Shown: positions 53,831 through 64,000, counted from the stretch's first letter. The stretch is DNA of 64,000 nt from Aldrovandia affinis (GCA_029706075.1 JAINUG010000007.1:10723957-10787956), one strand, 5' to 3'. Numbers and translations are program-made. Notes: generated by a model not told the origin, from the sequence alone.

Positions 53831-54560
53831 TTAATAGTGATGGCGTTGAGCCCCTGTAGTCAATACAAGGACGCAGGGTTCCATCTTTCTTTTAACAAAG
53901 AAAAATCCTGCGCCAGCAGGGGATGACGAAGGGCGGATGATACCTGAGGTTAGAGACGTGGAGATGTACTCTTCCATAGCTTTGTTTTCTGGGGCGGACA
54001 ATGAATACAGGTGGCCTCTGGGTGGAGTAGAACCAGGAAGAAGGTTAATAGGACAGTCATAGGCACGATGAGGTAGTAATGTGCAGGCACGGGACTTACT
54101 GAACGCCTGGCCGAGATCGTGATATTCGGGGGGCACTAGTGACAGGTCAACTGGTCTCTCCTTAGCCATGGACGAGGGATCCCCAGGGGTGGTAGCGGAA
54201 CGCAGGCATGACTTCTGGCAGAAAACACTCCACTCCCGGATGTTTCCAGTCGCCCAGTCAATGCTGGGGTTGTGGGTTGCCAGCCAGGGTCCGCCAAGCA
54301 CTACAGGAGCAAGAGGGGATTCCATAAGGTAGAACGCCAGTTTTTCTCTGTGATTCCCAGAAACTAGCAGATCCAGTGGCTGGGTGATCTCCTGGATCTC
54401 GGCTAGGGGCGTGCCCATCAGGGTCTTGGTTTGGAGGGGGGTCGCTAAACGAGATACTGGGACTCCTATGCGACGAACCAGGGTAGGGCAGATGAGGTTA
54501 GCATCGGACCCGAGTCAATCAGAGCCTGCACTGGAACAGTTCTCCTTGCCAGGAGAGAAG
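53831..54560 (-). pseudogene. Chromovirus protease and RT start
   Basis: The protease active-site region (ALIDSG) near 54520 is followed at once by a one-base loss. The next frame (54418-53831) has [37 protein letters not shown], and the RT entry [20 protein letters not shown] with FFFVKRK. Another shift follows near 53870. Confidence 0.85.
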
Positions 54561-54628
54561 GACGTGGAGCATGGGGCGTTGAGGTCGGAAGGTAGAAAAC
54601 TGAGAGGCGCCCGTCAGAACCTTCCTCT

Positions 54629-55577
54629 TCACTGACGGGCGCTGTCTTTTACCGGACAGGATAACCGGAAATGTCCCTTGCCTCCACAGTACAGGCAAAG
54701 TCCTCCCTCCCGGCGGCGCTGGTGTTCGTCGGACAGATGAGTCCGATTCACCTGCATGGGCTCCGCAGTCGCCGTGGGTTGAGCGGGGAAGTCAGGTCGT
54801 GTCGTTGGGCGGAAACGGGGGAAAGCAGGAGACTCCTGACGCCTCTTTCCTCTCTCCTGCAGACGAGTGTCGATGCGGATAGCCAGGTCCACGAGTCTGT
54901 CCAGGTCCTGGGGTAGATCGCACACGGTTAGTTCGTCCAGAACCCGCTCGGAGAGGCCGTGCAAGAAGGCATCGTAGGTGGCCACGGCATTCCATCCTGC
55001 TGAGGTCGCCAGGGTCCGGAACTCGATGGAGTAGTCCGAGACGGATTGTCCTCCCTGGCGAAGCTGAAGCAGTTGACGTGCCGCCGCCCGTCCGACCGAG
55101 GACCGGTCGAAAACCCTTCTCATCTCCTCCGCGAAGGATGAGAAGGTCGTGAGAGTAGGTGTCCAGACTCCCAGAGAGAGGTTCCCCATAGGCGAGCTTT
55201 TCCCCCAAGGAGTGTGAGTACATAGGCGACCTTCGCTCGTTCCGTAGGAAATGAGGAGGGTTGGAGTTCGAACACAAGTGAGCATTGACTCAAAAAGCGC
55301 GACATGAGTTGGGGTCGCCCAGGTAGCGTTCGGAGGGGGTAATCGTGGTTCGGACCCCCTCTGATAGCCAGCTTGCGTCTGCACCTGGATAGCTGCATTC
55401 TGTGCAGAACGGGCCGTTTCTGCAGACTCCTGAGTGATACGGACCATGGACGCAAAGCTGCTCCGCCAGAGCTTGGACGGTCTGCTGCAACGTCCGCAAC
55501 TCCGCTTCGTGATGCCCAAGGCGAATTCCGTGGTAACGGGCAACGTCACTGGGATCGGATCGGTCCGCTGGTTCCAT
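54629..55577 (-). pseudogene. Chromovirus gag, several frameshifts
   Basis: ATG at 55577 (MEPADRSDPSDVARYHGI). The coding signal moves between all three minus frames: EAELRTLQQTVQALAEQL, then RITQESAETARSAQNAAIQ, then FLSQCSLVFELQPSSFPTER, then FAEEMRRVFDRSSVGRAAAR. It ends with a CCHC knuckle (CLYCGGKGHFRLSC). At least three frame changes are needed, so no intact Gag is encoded. Confidence 0.88.
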
Positions 55578-55593
55578 CTTGGCCAGATTGTTC

Positions 55594-56252
55594 TGTCACG
55601 ACAGGGACCAGAAAACCAGGCGCGGACCCAGAAATGCAGAAACTTCTTTTATTAGGTGAACAGGCAAAGGTCAGGCAGGAGTAATCAGGGCAATGCAGAG
55701 ATCCAAAGGATGGTCGGGGACAGGCAGAGTTCGTTGCGGGCTTCAGGGGTATCAGGGGCAGGCAAGGCGTGGTCAGTGGGCAGGCGAAGGTCGAAAACGA
55801 GAAGGCAGTCCAGGGAACACAGGGAGGAGCGGGAACGAGACTGGGGTACTGACGAACACTGGAGCACGAACACGAACACGAAACAGAGATAACACGGGAG
55901 AGTAATGTGAGCATACGCAAAGCACAAGACAATCTGGCAACGAACATGGGAAAACACACAGCTTAAATACATTTAGACCTAACAAGAAACAATCAGGAAT
56001 AAACATAAACATGAATGCAGCTGACTGCAATCAGACACATGAGGAATTAAGTGGAAACGATAATACAATAACGAGACAATCAGGAAATGAACAGTTAACC
56101 ACATCAGACATAACGAGAAACAGGTGAAACAGATAATACACTGACGAGACTGGAACAGGTAAGCGAAAGTAAAAACACGGACCAGACACCAAGGAAACAT
56201 GGAACCAACTACAAACGCTTAGTTAGGGGAAACACGAACACGAGACGTGACA
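55594..56252 (-). repeat. Chromovirus 5' LTR
   Basis: 659 bases, nearly identical to the LTR at 50660. The gag ATG lies at 55577, only 16 bases inside the LTR border. Confidence 0.93.
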
Positions 56253-56432
56253 GTTTTCGGTGTCGGACAGAGGCTCAATCAAAGTTTTTCAGGGGGCTCC
56301 TATCCTCCCCCTCTCTAAAGAGGTTCCAGAACCTCTGTAGGACATAGCATTCTTAAAACTAATTTCTAAAATATCTATGGCATTAGGGACCTTGACCAGG
56401 CAGTTCAAGTCATTCGGCGCAAAGCCCATACG

Positions 56433-58819
56433 CAGGGCTGTACAGTGCAACATATATGTCGCACGTGCTACGAAGAAAATTGTCTGTGCGATGAATAATT
56501 TACTGCCGTAGCACCGGTGCGATAGCCAATTTTTTTCTCTTGCGTATGAAGTTAGATTCTGTGTGACGTGAATTAAAGTGCCTCGCTATTCTACTTGGTA
56601 GTTGTAGTCTATCGTGCGGTCCCCGTCTACGTAGAGTCCACACATCCAACACCAAATCCCACAATTCCTAACGAATAAGCCCATTCTGCGATTCGAACGG
56701 GCAAGACGAATAAGACGATGACAATAGAAGAACGGAAGACGACAAAATGAAGAGATATTTTCATGTCCTAAATCAGGCTTACTCAACAGGCGGCCCACGA
56801 ACCTTTATTTTGTGGCCCCCAACATGCCTGGTTATTAATGTATAATCATTATAATTAGCCCCCAAAAGTCATGTGAAAATTAGGCAGTTCCGGTCAAATA
56901 GTATCTGTGTTTATTGAGCTTAAAAACAATTGATAGGCAAGCTATATAAAGGCATCATCAAGGCATGTAGATTTATAATATTTTTTATTGAAAAGTAGGC
57001 TACTTTTGCTTATACATTATATTCCAAATAAAATAAGTCCCGTCAATAGACTCACGTGCATAACGCTATTTTAAAAATAAATATTACGCTAGCCTACGCT
57101 CGTTGGGGCAACACGTAAACACAAAGAATTTCCTAAAGCTTTAGGCCTACATATTCTCAGCTAAAATAAAACAGATTAAAAACGATTTCCAAAAAGTTAC
57201 ATGTAGGCCTATCTGGCTCATAACATTTTAATTACGGCGTGCTGCTGCCGACTTGAAATCAAATAATTTCCGTTCGCTACAGACCTGTTGTAAGATAAAA
57301 TAAAATGGAATAAAAACTATTTGAAAACAAACCAAAAAAATAACCTATTGCTGGCTCATATCGTTTTACTTCTTACGCTTTTTCGCATTGTGCTTAGAGG
57401 GAAAACAGGGTTTTCAACCCTGCGTGGGAAATGGAATTTGCTTTTGCGGAGATACATGGGAAACCAATGTGTCTCATCTGTCAAAAAACAATTGCTGTGT
57501 CAAAGCGAGCTAATCTACAACGCCACCACGAACAGCTTCACCCCGAGTTCCGAGATGTCTATCCACCTGGCTGCGATCTCAGGAAACACAAAATACAAAC
57601 GTTGCTAGGTGGGTTTCAAGCCCAGCAATCCATGTTCCGCAGCGTTGTTAAAAGCAGCTACAACTGAGCAACAATCAGATCTGAAAGTACTTGTGAAAAG
57701 AATGCAGACTCAGATTTCTCACTAGGAATAAGTACGTTATTTTCCACCATGGCTTGCAAAGTTTATTTACCCACATAGGCTAACTGTGGTTTTTCTTTTC
57801 TCAAATTGAGAATATTTTTTTCCACATTCAATTATGCTTTGCGATGCATTAAAAAAGAATAGCAAGACAAACTTTATTTACCCACATAACTGTTTTGTTC
57901 CTCAAATTGAGAATATTTTTTTAATATTCCATGATGCTTTGGGATGCATTAAAACTAGCAAGACTATGCAGCATATTAAACATAAGTATTAAATACAGTG
58001 AATACAATTGTACAAATATCTTAATAATATGTTGTGGCCCTTTACATCTGTTGTGGTTTAAATGTGGCCCTCTTGGCCTCTGAAGTTGAGTATCCCTGTC
58101 CTAAATAAAAGTAACGATAAAGAAGCCGAAAAAGCTACACCCAAACGAGCCCACGTGGAACCACTGCCAAATAATGAGAAACAAGAGAAAACGTACAAGT
58201 ATAATCCCGAGTGGAAGAAAGATTTCCCGTGGCTAATTTATAACGAAGAGAAGCTGTTCTGTTTGAAAAACCCTTACTCTCCCTGGACGGAAATGCTGGA
58301 TAAACAGGCCAACTGCAGACCTGCGCAGGGGAGTTGAGTGGAAATAAGCATGTTTGTCCTGTGCAAATAATCAGAAAGTCTTGCAAATTGGTTAATCCTT
58401 GCTCCATGGCACAGATGTGTTTTCATAGATCATTGGTAGTTCATTATAGAAAACGTTTTAACCTTCCTAGCCAGGGCTGTACAGTGCGACATATATGAAG
58501 GCATCCCTGGCAAGAATATGATGATGGGAAGTGCTATTTGATACTCTGATACATTTAAACTGAGATGTTCCCTGTAATTTAATGTGGCAAATAAATAAAA
58601 ATGTTTGTCTGAAAACATTTCTTGTTACGGTTTGTATTTTGTGTACCCTTAATGCTACATTCATGTCTTTTCCCGGTAATATACCTGTTTAAGTCATGAA
58701 CTGCACTACTGGGTGTTTTTAGAGATTTTAGAGATGTTTTATACTTGTGCTACAAGTTTTTGGCCTGTGCTACAAAACTATCAAACTCCGTAGGCAAAAA
58801 AAGTTAACGTACAGCCCTG
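56433..58819 (+). mobile_element. Outer hAT-like element within Tx1 ORF1
   Basis: Ends CAGGGCTGTACAGTGCAACA and inverted AACGTACAGCCCTG are flanked by CCCATACG and CCCATACC (7 of 8 identical). ATG at 56747 (MKRYFHVLN) is interrupted at 56773 by a second hAT and continues after 58106 with KEAEKATPKRAHVEPLP and KYNPEWKKDFPWLIYNEEKL (TTF-type finger), ending at 58337. Catalytic domain absent. A second copy of the left terminus (CAGGGCTGTACAGTGCGACA) occurs at 58472. Confidence 0.85.
56774..58098 (+). mobile_element. Inner hAT-like element with 8-bp target duplication
   Basis: TCCTAAAT at 56766-56773 and 58099-58106. Ends CAGGCTTACTCAACAGGCGG and inverted AGTTGAGTATCCCTG. Between them, frame 57431-57664 reads FAEIHGKPMCLICQKTIAVS then KRANLQRHHEQLHPEFRDVY, a zinc finger (C-x2-C, H-x4-H) typical of GTF2IRD2/ZBED5-like hAT transposases. 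The catalytic part is missing. Confidence 0.9.
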
Positions 58820-58827
58820 CCCATACC

Positions 58828-59150
58828 TGTCTGTAGAACAGCCCTGCTGAATTCCAGAGGGGTCATGCTGTTCACTCTCATCCCGGGGGTAGTTGGATTG
58901 GGTGCGTTACGGGGGTTGTTCTCTCCACCGGCCTGTCCAGCGGTTGCTGGTCCGGTGGCGCCCTGCTCAGCTGCACCCGCCATGGTGCCAGTGGTGGTGC
59001 CACTTCCTTCTCCCTCCCCTGGGTTCCACGTCATCCGGACGGCGTAATGGCGGCGCGTCCCGGGAGCTGATCGGGACACCATCTCCCTTCCTTCTCTGTC
59101 ATTAGGGCCACACCTAGGAAGCACAAGGAGAAAGGACAGCACACCCAAGA
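58828..59150 (-). pseudogene. Tx1-like ORF1, N-terminal part
   Basis: Minus frame with MVSRSAPGTRRHYAVRMTWN, Gly/Thr-rich stretch, then VNSMTPLEFSRAVLQTGMG, cut at the hAT target site. The sequence resumes at 56424 as MGFAPNDLNCLVKVPNAIDI. Confidence 0.65.
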
Positions 59151-59820
59151 ATGGTGTTCCTTCCGGGAGGGCCGAAACAAAGCAGAGGCCCTGGATCAGT
59201 AGGCCGCAAAAGCTTCCTCCAGGGCCGCTGGCGGGGAACTTCCCTGTAGGCCGGAGCGACGATCACAGTAGACCCAAACGAAGCCCCGGGTGGAAGTCCG
59301 TGGCTGGGCCCTGTTGTCGTCATCCGGGTGGCAGGTGGTTCCTCCAGTCTGGCCCTCCGCACTGCCGCTGCTGGCAGCTCATCCTCCGGGATCTGCCTGG
59401 TGGTCCTGCTGCAGGGTGGAGAAGGAGAGCTGGGGAGTGTAGGCCTTGGTGGAGGTCAGCTAGGAGAAGCCCGGTGAGAAAAACCCTTTCGGGCATCCTC
59501 GCCGGGCACCTCTGCACTACCCTCTGGTCTCCGGGCCTGGGCGTTCTGCAGCAGTGGTCCGGATTCTGGATGGCGCCTGGTGTCCTCTGGCAGGGGTCTC
59601 CTCCTTTGCTGTCCTGGCTTCTGCCCTTTGAGGTTCGGCAGGCCGCGGGCAAGCCACTGGCACCTGCTTGCCCCCAAAGCGCTAGGTGGGGTCCGGCCTT
59701 ATCCGTCGACCTGGGGTTCAACTGGAGCCACGGACAAGCCACTGCTACTCCAGTATCACCACCTCAAGTGCAGTTGGAAGGGAGATTTAGAGAGAGAGAT
59801 TAAAGAATAGAAATAAAAAA
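59151..59820 (-). other. GC-rich 5' region of the Tx1-like LINE
   Basis: GC-rich sequence upstream of ORF1, ending in a short GA-rich tract (59788-59833). Overlapping open frames on both strands look like composition artefacts. Confidence 0.45.
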
Positions 59821-60237
59821 AGAAAGGGAGGAGGAAATGCGCTCTGGGCACCCAAATAACGCACAGCTATTCGTCTTTATTAACGGCAAAAAACATGTAC
59901 GCAATGAAGAGTAACCCAAGCACGGATACTTCTTGATCAGGGTATGATACCATAACCTTCCTGATCATGGTATCTCCCCTGCCAGATAAGTATCACTCTA
60001 GTTGGGAATGGAAAAATCTCTCATTCGAGTCCTGACTAGAGTTTACTTTATGATATACTGTACAGTCAGAACAATAGTCGCTAACGCCACCTGCGGGCAC
60101 CCGTCAGAGCTTCACTGCTACACAGTCCCATGAGCACACGCTGCACAAGTCAAACATAAATATCCATGTAGAAAAGAAATAACGTTAACCGTCGTGTTTA
60201 TCTTTGGGCTACATACGACGTAGTGATCACATTTTCA
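59821..60237. other. Unassigned sequence with a CCTGATCA inverted motif
   Basis: GATCAGGGTATGATACCATA at 59936 and CTTCCTGATCATGGTATCTC at 59957 form an imperfect palindrome. Nothing else recognised. Confidence 0.4.
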
Positions 60238-60469
60238 AAGATGTGGAGATTTATTGAGGGTGCAAGTCCACCCCCACTAAAAAGGCTAAAACCAAAGAAG
60301 ATCAGCTAAAACTCAGCGAAAATATGGTTCAGAGAGCAGAGAATGCACTTTCCAGGAAAATTGGAAGGTGAATAGACCAAGGACAAGTAACTTTTAGGAA
60401 GGACAAGTATCTTTTCTAAGATACTTGCCCTTTGACAAGTATGACTTTTACCCTGATATGGGCCCCTGT
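60238..60469 (+). mobile_element. hAT-like remnant with right terminus
   Basis: ATG at 60241 reads MWRFIEGASPPPLKRLKPKK, the N-terminal pattern of TTF-type hAT proteins, followed by stops. It ends with GACAAGTATGACTTTTACCC then TGATATGGGCCCCTG. The interior is deleted. Confidence 0.5.
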
Positions 60470-60699
60470 ATGTGTCTTCTCTGAACTAAAGAGGAACAGT
60501 CTGGGCGAGCGCTGTGCGCATGTTGTTTGATGGTGAGTGCACACAACAGCAGCAGAGAAGCAAAGAGTGCATGCACTAAGAAGTGTGTTCACATGCCCAG
60601 AACGTGATCTAACGTTACACTCTTTTCGGAAGATGACAACAGAACATTGTTTGGAGAGACAGTTTCTCTACTCTTTGATTAAATAAATATGGGTACAAC

Positions 60700-60819
60700 G
60701 TAGAAGAGAGAGACGGATCCGTTTTTTTGTATCGATCCTATTGACTCCAGTATTGATACTCAAAACAAGACTTAGTATTGGTAGTGTCGATACTTTTGGT
60801 ATTGATCTGCCCACCCCTA
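60700..60819. mobile_element. hAT-like right end (GCCCACCCCTAG)
   Basis: Short ATTGATACTCAAAACAAGAC and TTTTGGTATTGATCTGCCCA sequence ending CCCCTAG. Only a terminus is recognised. Confidence 0.4.
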
Positions 60820-61074
60820 GAATATTGTATCTTTGCAAGCTTCTAGAGCCGCATGTCACAAATGCCACTCGTCAAAGCCATACAAACTGTATGTATTGCC
60901 CTTCGTTTTCTAGCCACCGGTACATATACGAATTTCGTTGGTGATATGGAGAACCTGAGCAAACATACAGTTTATATAGTTATATGTATATAGTTATAAA
61001 TAATGAATCAAATTTACTGCATATTAAGTGCGGGGTAATTTTATCATATGATTCCTGAGTGATTACCGCAGCCC

Positions 61075-61170
61075 TGGGTTAGCCACAGCCGTGAGACCGA
61101 AAACCCAGGGTTAAGCCCAAAGTTAGCTTGTTAACCCACCAATCCTGCTTCGTGAAACAGTGCTCTGGAT
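61075..61170 (-). mobile_element. MITE-like end, inverse of the one at 43232
   Basis: Minus strand TTTCACGAAGCAGGATTGGT then GGGTTTTCGGTCTCACGGCT, close to the sequence at 43238-43318. Confidence 0.55.
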
Positions 61171-63082
61171 CTGTCCATGTCGCATGCAATTGGCTGTGTT
61201 ACAAACGCCGCCCCATTTGTGTGCATGCACTCGTAGCTCAATCAGAAAAAACTGGTTGACAGAGCGAGTTGATAACCACCATCGTGAGACAGGTTAGCCG
61301 TAATTGCCTTTGTTAGGCTTTGTGTAGCCAACTAACGCAAAGATACCCTGACTATTGTTGTGGAGAAAAACTCAGGAGGATTGGAGAGAATTTCTTTAAA
61401 CAGTATTAAAACTTTTATTACGCACAGCTGCACGGAGACCCATGTCACGCAGGACAGCGAATCTCCCGCCTTCAAATTCAAATGCAATATTTATAATAAA
61501 CACAACGGTAAGGGAGGGAACAGCGACAAGAGGGAGGTAACGGGGCGTTAACCTAAGGGTAATAGGAGACTGGGCGTCACATGAAGGTGTGACGGCTGTG
61601 CCCTGTCTCCCTCAACTGCAGTAGTTGCTGTTGGCCAGCGGGTGGCAGTGTTGCGTGCCGTCCCTCCCTTCCCCTGGATTTGCCTAAATTGCCGTTTGTG
61701 GCTAATTAGCTACCTAGTGGTAGCACCTGGGAAAACCCCTTTATAAGTGGCTTCGCCCAGGTGCTCACCAGATTTATTTCTCACACTGCACTTGGCTCTT
61801 GACAGGGCTGGTGGCCGCTGGCATCGGGTTGGTACTTTGAGTAGCCTACTTTGTCTTTTTGTTATTTTGGATTGTCACACTCCCTCTACAGATTCACACT
61901 GACACGCATCAACACACAGAGTATTTTTAAATAAATTATTTAAAACGATTTACCTTGTCTGGTCTCCATGTTTTGTTTTTGACTGCTTGAATGTCGGTCA
62001 TAACAAAGGTAAACCAGGGGGAAGTTACTGCAAATCTGCAAGTCATAAACCAATGGAAAGGAGGTTTCCTGCAGTGAGAGAAAATGTTACAAAAGAACAT
62101 GTTCCTTTGAAGTTGTGGCACGAAAAACCTTTTGTTAGCTTGGCTGCTCAGAACTGCAGCGTCACACCGAGTTAATTAGTGTCTGTGTGTCCCCCTGTGG
62201 ATCTTTCTCTAGCATTTCAACTTAATACAAACAGGACAATTTTTTTCCTTCCACAATATGTTGAACTTCCTTTGTGAGACAGACCCCAAGTGAATGAATG
62301 TGATATTTACTTGATAGTCACCTAATTCGTTGTCTTATTGGTATATTGTAAATGATAAGTGTGTGTGTGTGTATGTGTATTGGAGGGATGATGAGATAAT
62401 AAATGGATAAATCCACACCTTACGTGGTTCTGCAACACCTGTGTCTGTGACAGTTAGCTTAGATCTAGGTCATATTTAGGCTAGTATACTACATGCCAGG
62501 TTGTCATTAGAAAATTATAAATAAATAAATATTTTTCTTTGTTGATATGACCTTGTTTTTCTTTCCGGACCATCTGAGCAAAGTTAGTATATTTTCAAAT
62601 CATAAAGTTATGGTATTCTTTGTTTTAAAGAATGTTAATATAGGCTATTGTATAGTGGCAACTGACCAGTAGCCTATAATGAATGTGCAAATTTACATCA
62701 AGTAATGTAAGATTAGCATAATATCTCTATCTATCTTATGTGAATTTACCACAAAGCCTGACACCAAAAAATAAACTTCCCTGTTAGGTTTTGGTAATAT
62801 TGATTTTAAATGTATTTTACTTCATTTCAAGATGCCTAATAAAGCCAGGTCAACCAGGACCAGGTCAACCAGGACATCGATAAAAGCTTCTGAAGCAAGT
62901 GATGTTGCAGTACCTGTATCTGACGTTCCTAAATAGCAAAATTCATCAACCTTAGTAAGTGTAATAAAGCAGTTGTAATCCACACCACCTTTTGCAGTGT
63001 ACCAGGGATAACGTTTTAGTTATTATCTAACAAGAAGAGAGATAATTAATTTCTAGATATGATAAAATGTTATATTTTACAG
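61171..63082. other. Mostly unassigned sequence upstream of the THAP coiled-coil exon
   Basis: No transposon recognised with confidence. At 61735-61760 a TTTATAAGTGGCTTCGCCC-like TATA context precedes a spliced-looking stretch, but no coding was identified. A (GTGTGT) run lies at 62357-62375. Confidence 0.4.
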
Positions 63083-63195
63083 GATCATCAATATGCCCTG
63101 GACATTGATCAAGTCAAATATAAAGTATTTGAGACTCAAGCAAGGGTTGAAGAACTGGAGAGGCAGCTGAGAAATGCCATGTATTGTGAGAGAAG
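63083..63195 (+). CDS. THAP-family coiled-coil exon (candidate)
   Basis: An acceptor TATATTTTACAG precedes DHQYALDIDQVKYKVFETQA, followed by RVEELERQLRNAMYCERR and a GT donor (GGTGTAAA). The DH-YAL start followed by ARVE-LER-RNA-ERR matches the coiled coil downstream of many THAP fingers. A short open block just upstream (62831-62932) with basic repeats (RSTRTRSTRT) ends in a stop, and its role is unclear. Membership in the same gene as the 43040 exon is inference. Confidence 0.5.
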
Positions 63196-63462
63196 GTGTA
63201 AACTGTTAATATGTATTCCCATTTAATATGTTCATTACGGTAAAAATCCTTTGTTCTTTATGGTACAGCCGGGTGTGGGGGGAGCTTGCAAGAGTTTTGG
63301 AGCATGTCAGGGGGTCTCTGGTGAGTGAACATGCTTGTGCTATTCCGATTGAACTAGTGATATTAAAACAGTTGACGTAAATGTTGTCTTTTTGGAGTAG
63401 CATTGGTAGCAGAGGATGGTTAATTATAATAATTAATTAATAATATAATTATAAAGTTCCAC

Positions 63463-63650
63463 TGACGTTCGACGAAGCCAGGCCATACGAAAGCTGGAAA
63501 AATGAAGTTGCTATCTGGAGTTGAGTTACGGGCCTCGACAAAAAGAAGCAGGCCCTCGCTGTGGTTTTGGGGCATGTTCTCTTCTATGAAATCAGCACTG
63601 AAAAGGATTTTTGGAGGGAAAACGCCAGGCCTGTCGACTGGAATACAAGT
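63463..63650 (+). pseudogene. Gag-like retroelement fragment with in-frame stop
   Basis: The plus frame FDEARPYESWKNEVAIWS, a TGA, then VTGLDKKKQALAV resembles the start of a gag-like retroelement protein (SYE-WK-E--W then LDKKKQA-AV). The match fades after this. Downstream sequence to 63994 has another open frame (63716-63991) that I do not recognise. Confidence 0.4.
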
Positions 63651-64000
63651 GACCCAGGACATACTTCACATACTTCACAGAACAGACCACAAGAAGGGCA
63701 AACGCAGTATACAGAGTGGGCAACAGAGGCTGCCATTACCAGGTACTAATCCACTGGATAAATTCGGTAGGAGATGTGCTATATGATGAGGTTTGTTTTA
63801 CTGAATATTTGGAATCAGCTGTCATTGGCATTGCATGCACACGTACAGTATGTGGACAGAAATGGCCAGATAGCTATGTTAGTGAGCTCAAACACGATCA
63901 AGTGAACAAAATGTTAGAAACAGCTGCAGAAGTGAAAATCCCAGCTAAAATAGGGCAGACAAAATATCATGTTGAAACAGGTAGTTCCTGTTGATATTCC

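Larger units (their letters stand above)
50660..56252 (-). mobile_element. Ty3/gypsy chromovirus retrotransposon with two LTRs and 6-bp target duplication
   Basis: LTRs begin TGTCACGACAGGGACCAGAA and end GAGACGTGACA; GTTTTC flanks both sides (50654-50659 and 56253-56258). Gag, protease, RT, RNase H, integrase and chromodomain follow in that order on the minus strand. All major frames are broken, so this copy is defective. It interrupts Tx1 ORF1. This is an endogenous retrotransposon; no envelope gene was seen. Confidence 0.95.
46140..59820 (-). mobile_element. Tx1-like LINE, dispersed by nested insertions
   Basis: The 5' end is on the right. Segments: 5' UTR and ORF1 start (59820-58828), ORF1 middle (56424-56259), ORF1 end (50653-49400), ORF2 endonuclease and RT (49400-47568), ORF2 end (47257-47186 and 46300-46200). 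ORF1 pieces include MTPLEFSRAVLQTGMG, KVVTVQFYNEAVQDHDVATW and VGGVRHIPSTIMLGNNRGAV. ORF2 pieces include NFNCALRDEDHSRLRRDQSS, LNLHKAPGPDGIPAEFYQTF and WHLALTENCPHGCTDSEHVH. Insertions, right to left: a hAT (56433-58819) holding another hAT, a chromovirus (50660-56252), MITE B (47258-47567) and MITE A (46301-47183). Confidence 0.85.

Noticed and set aside
59300..59810. Overlapping GC-rich frames on both strands (up to 167 codons)
   Set aside because: No motif. They coincide with the 5' region of the Tx1-like LINE, and the composition explains them.
45457..60469. A single 15-kb hAT element bounded by CAGGGGCCCA ends
   Set aside because: Both ends start alike, but the subterminal sequences differ and the flanking bases do not form a convincing 8-base duplication. 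Treated as two remnants.

Overview
The window is vertebrate nuclear DNA, almost certainly from a ray-finned (teleost) fish. It contains short exons with GT/AG splice sites, long CA-rich microsatellites, and a fish-type transposon load: Tc1-like elements, Nimb-, Tx1-, CR1- and L2/Rex1-like LINEs, a Penelope-like element, hAT and Harbinger-like DNA elements, and a chromodomain Ty3/gypsy retrotransposon. No bacterial, organellar or CRISPR features are present. All family assignments come from reading translations and comparing with remembered family sequences; no search was run.

The main host gene is fanca (Fanconi anaemia group A), on the minus strand from exon 1 (ATG at 42383) to an exon cut by the left window edge. 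I recognise 27 coding blocks, matching human exons 1-28 with exons 8 and 9 fused. Together they give about 890 codons, roughly the first 60 percent of the protein. Most blocks keep the reading phase, and often the exact length, that I recall for the human exons. The exons are tiny islands in introns swollen by minisatellites and transposons.

Layout. 1-16.1 kb: fanca exons 28 to 13, minisatellites, several DNA elements with terminal inverted repeats (TIRs; one THAP-bearing, two or three Harbinger-like), a tRNA-derived SINE and a CR1 3' fragment. 16.1-32.4 kb: fanca intron 12, filled by four Tc1-like elements or remnants, a hAT remnant, a Nimb-like LINE split by three later insertions, and an L2/Rex1-like LINE. 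32.4-42.4 kb: fanca exons 12 to 1, more minisatellites, a BED-finger hAT with perfect target-site duplications, a LINE fragment and SINE copies. 42.4-43.1 kb: a compact intergenic region between divergent fanca exon 1 and a plus-strand THAP-domain first exon, a candidate bidirectional promoter. 43.2-61.2 kb: a transposon archipelago with a Penelope-like element carrying inverted terminal repeats, and a Tx1-like LINE broken by two MITEs, a chromovirus with both long terminal repeats (LTRs), and a hAT that itself holds another hAT. 61.2-64 kb: mostly unassigned, with a THAP-family coiled-coil exon near 63.1 kb and a gag-like fragment near 63.5 kb.

How it works together: fanca encodes a scaffold of the Fanconi core complex for DNA crosslink repair and appears intact where visible. 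The transposable elements are nearly all broken. Their nesting gives a relative insertion history, because several target-site duplications and interrupted reading frames are still readable. The plus-strand THAP exons could belong to one gene whose intron holds about 20 kb of transposons, but this is inference.
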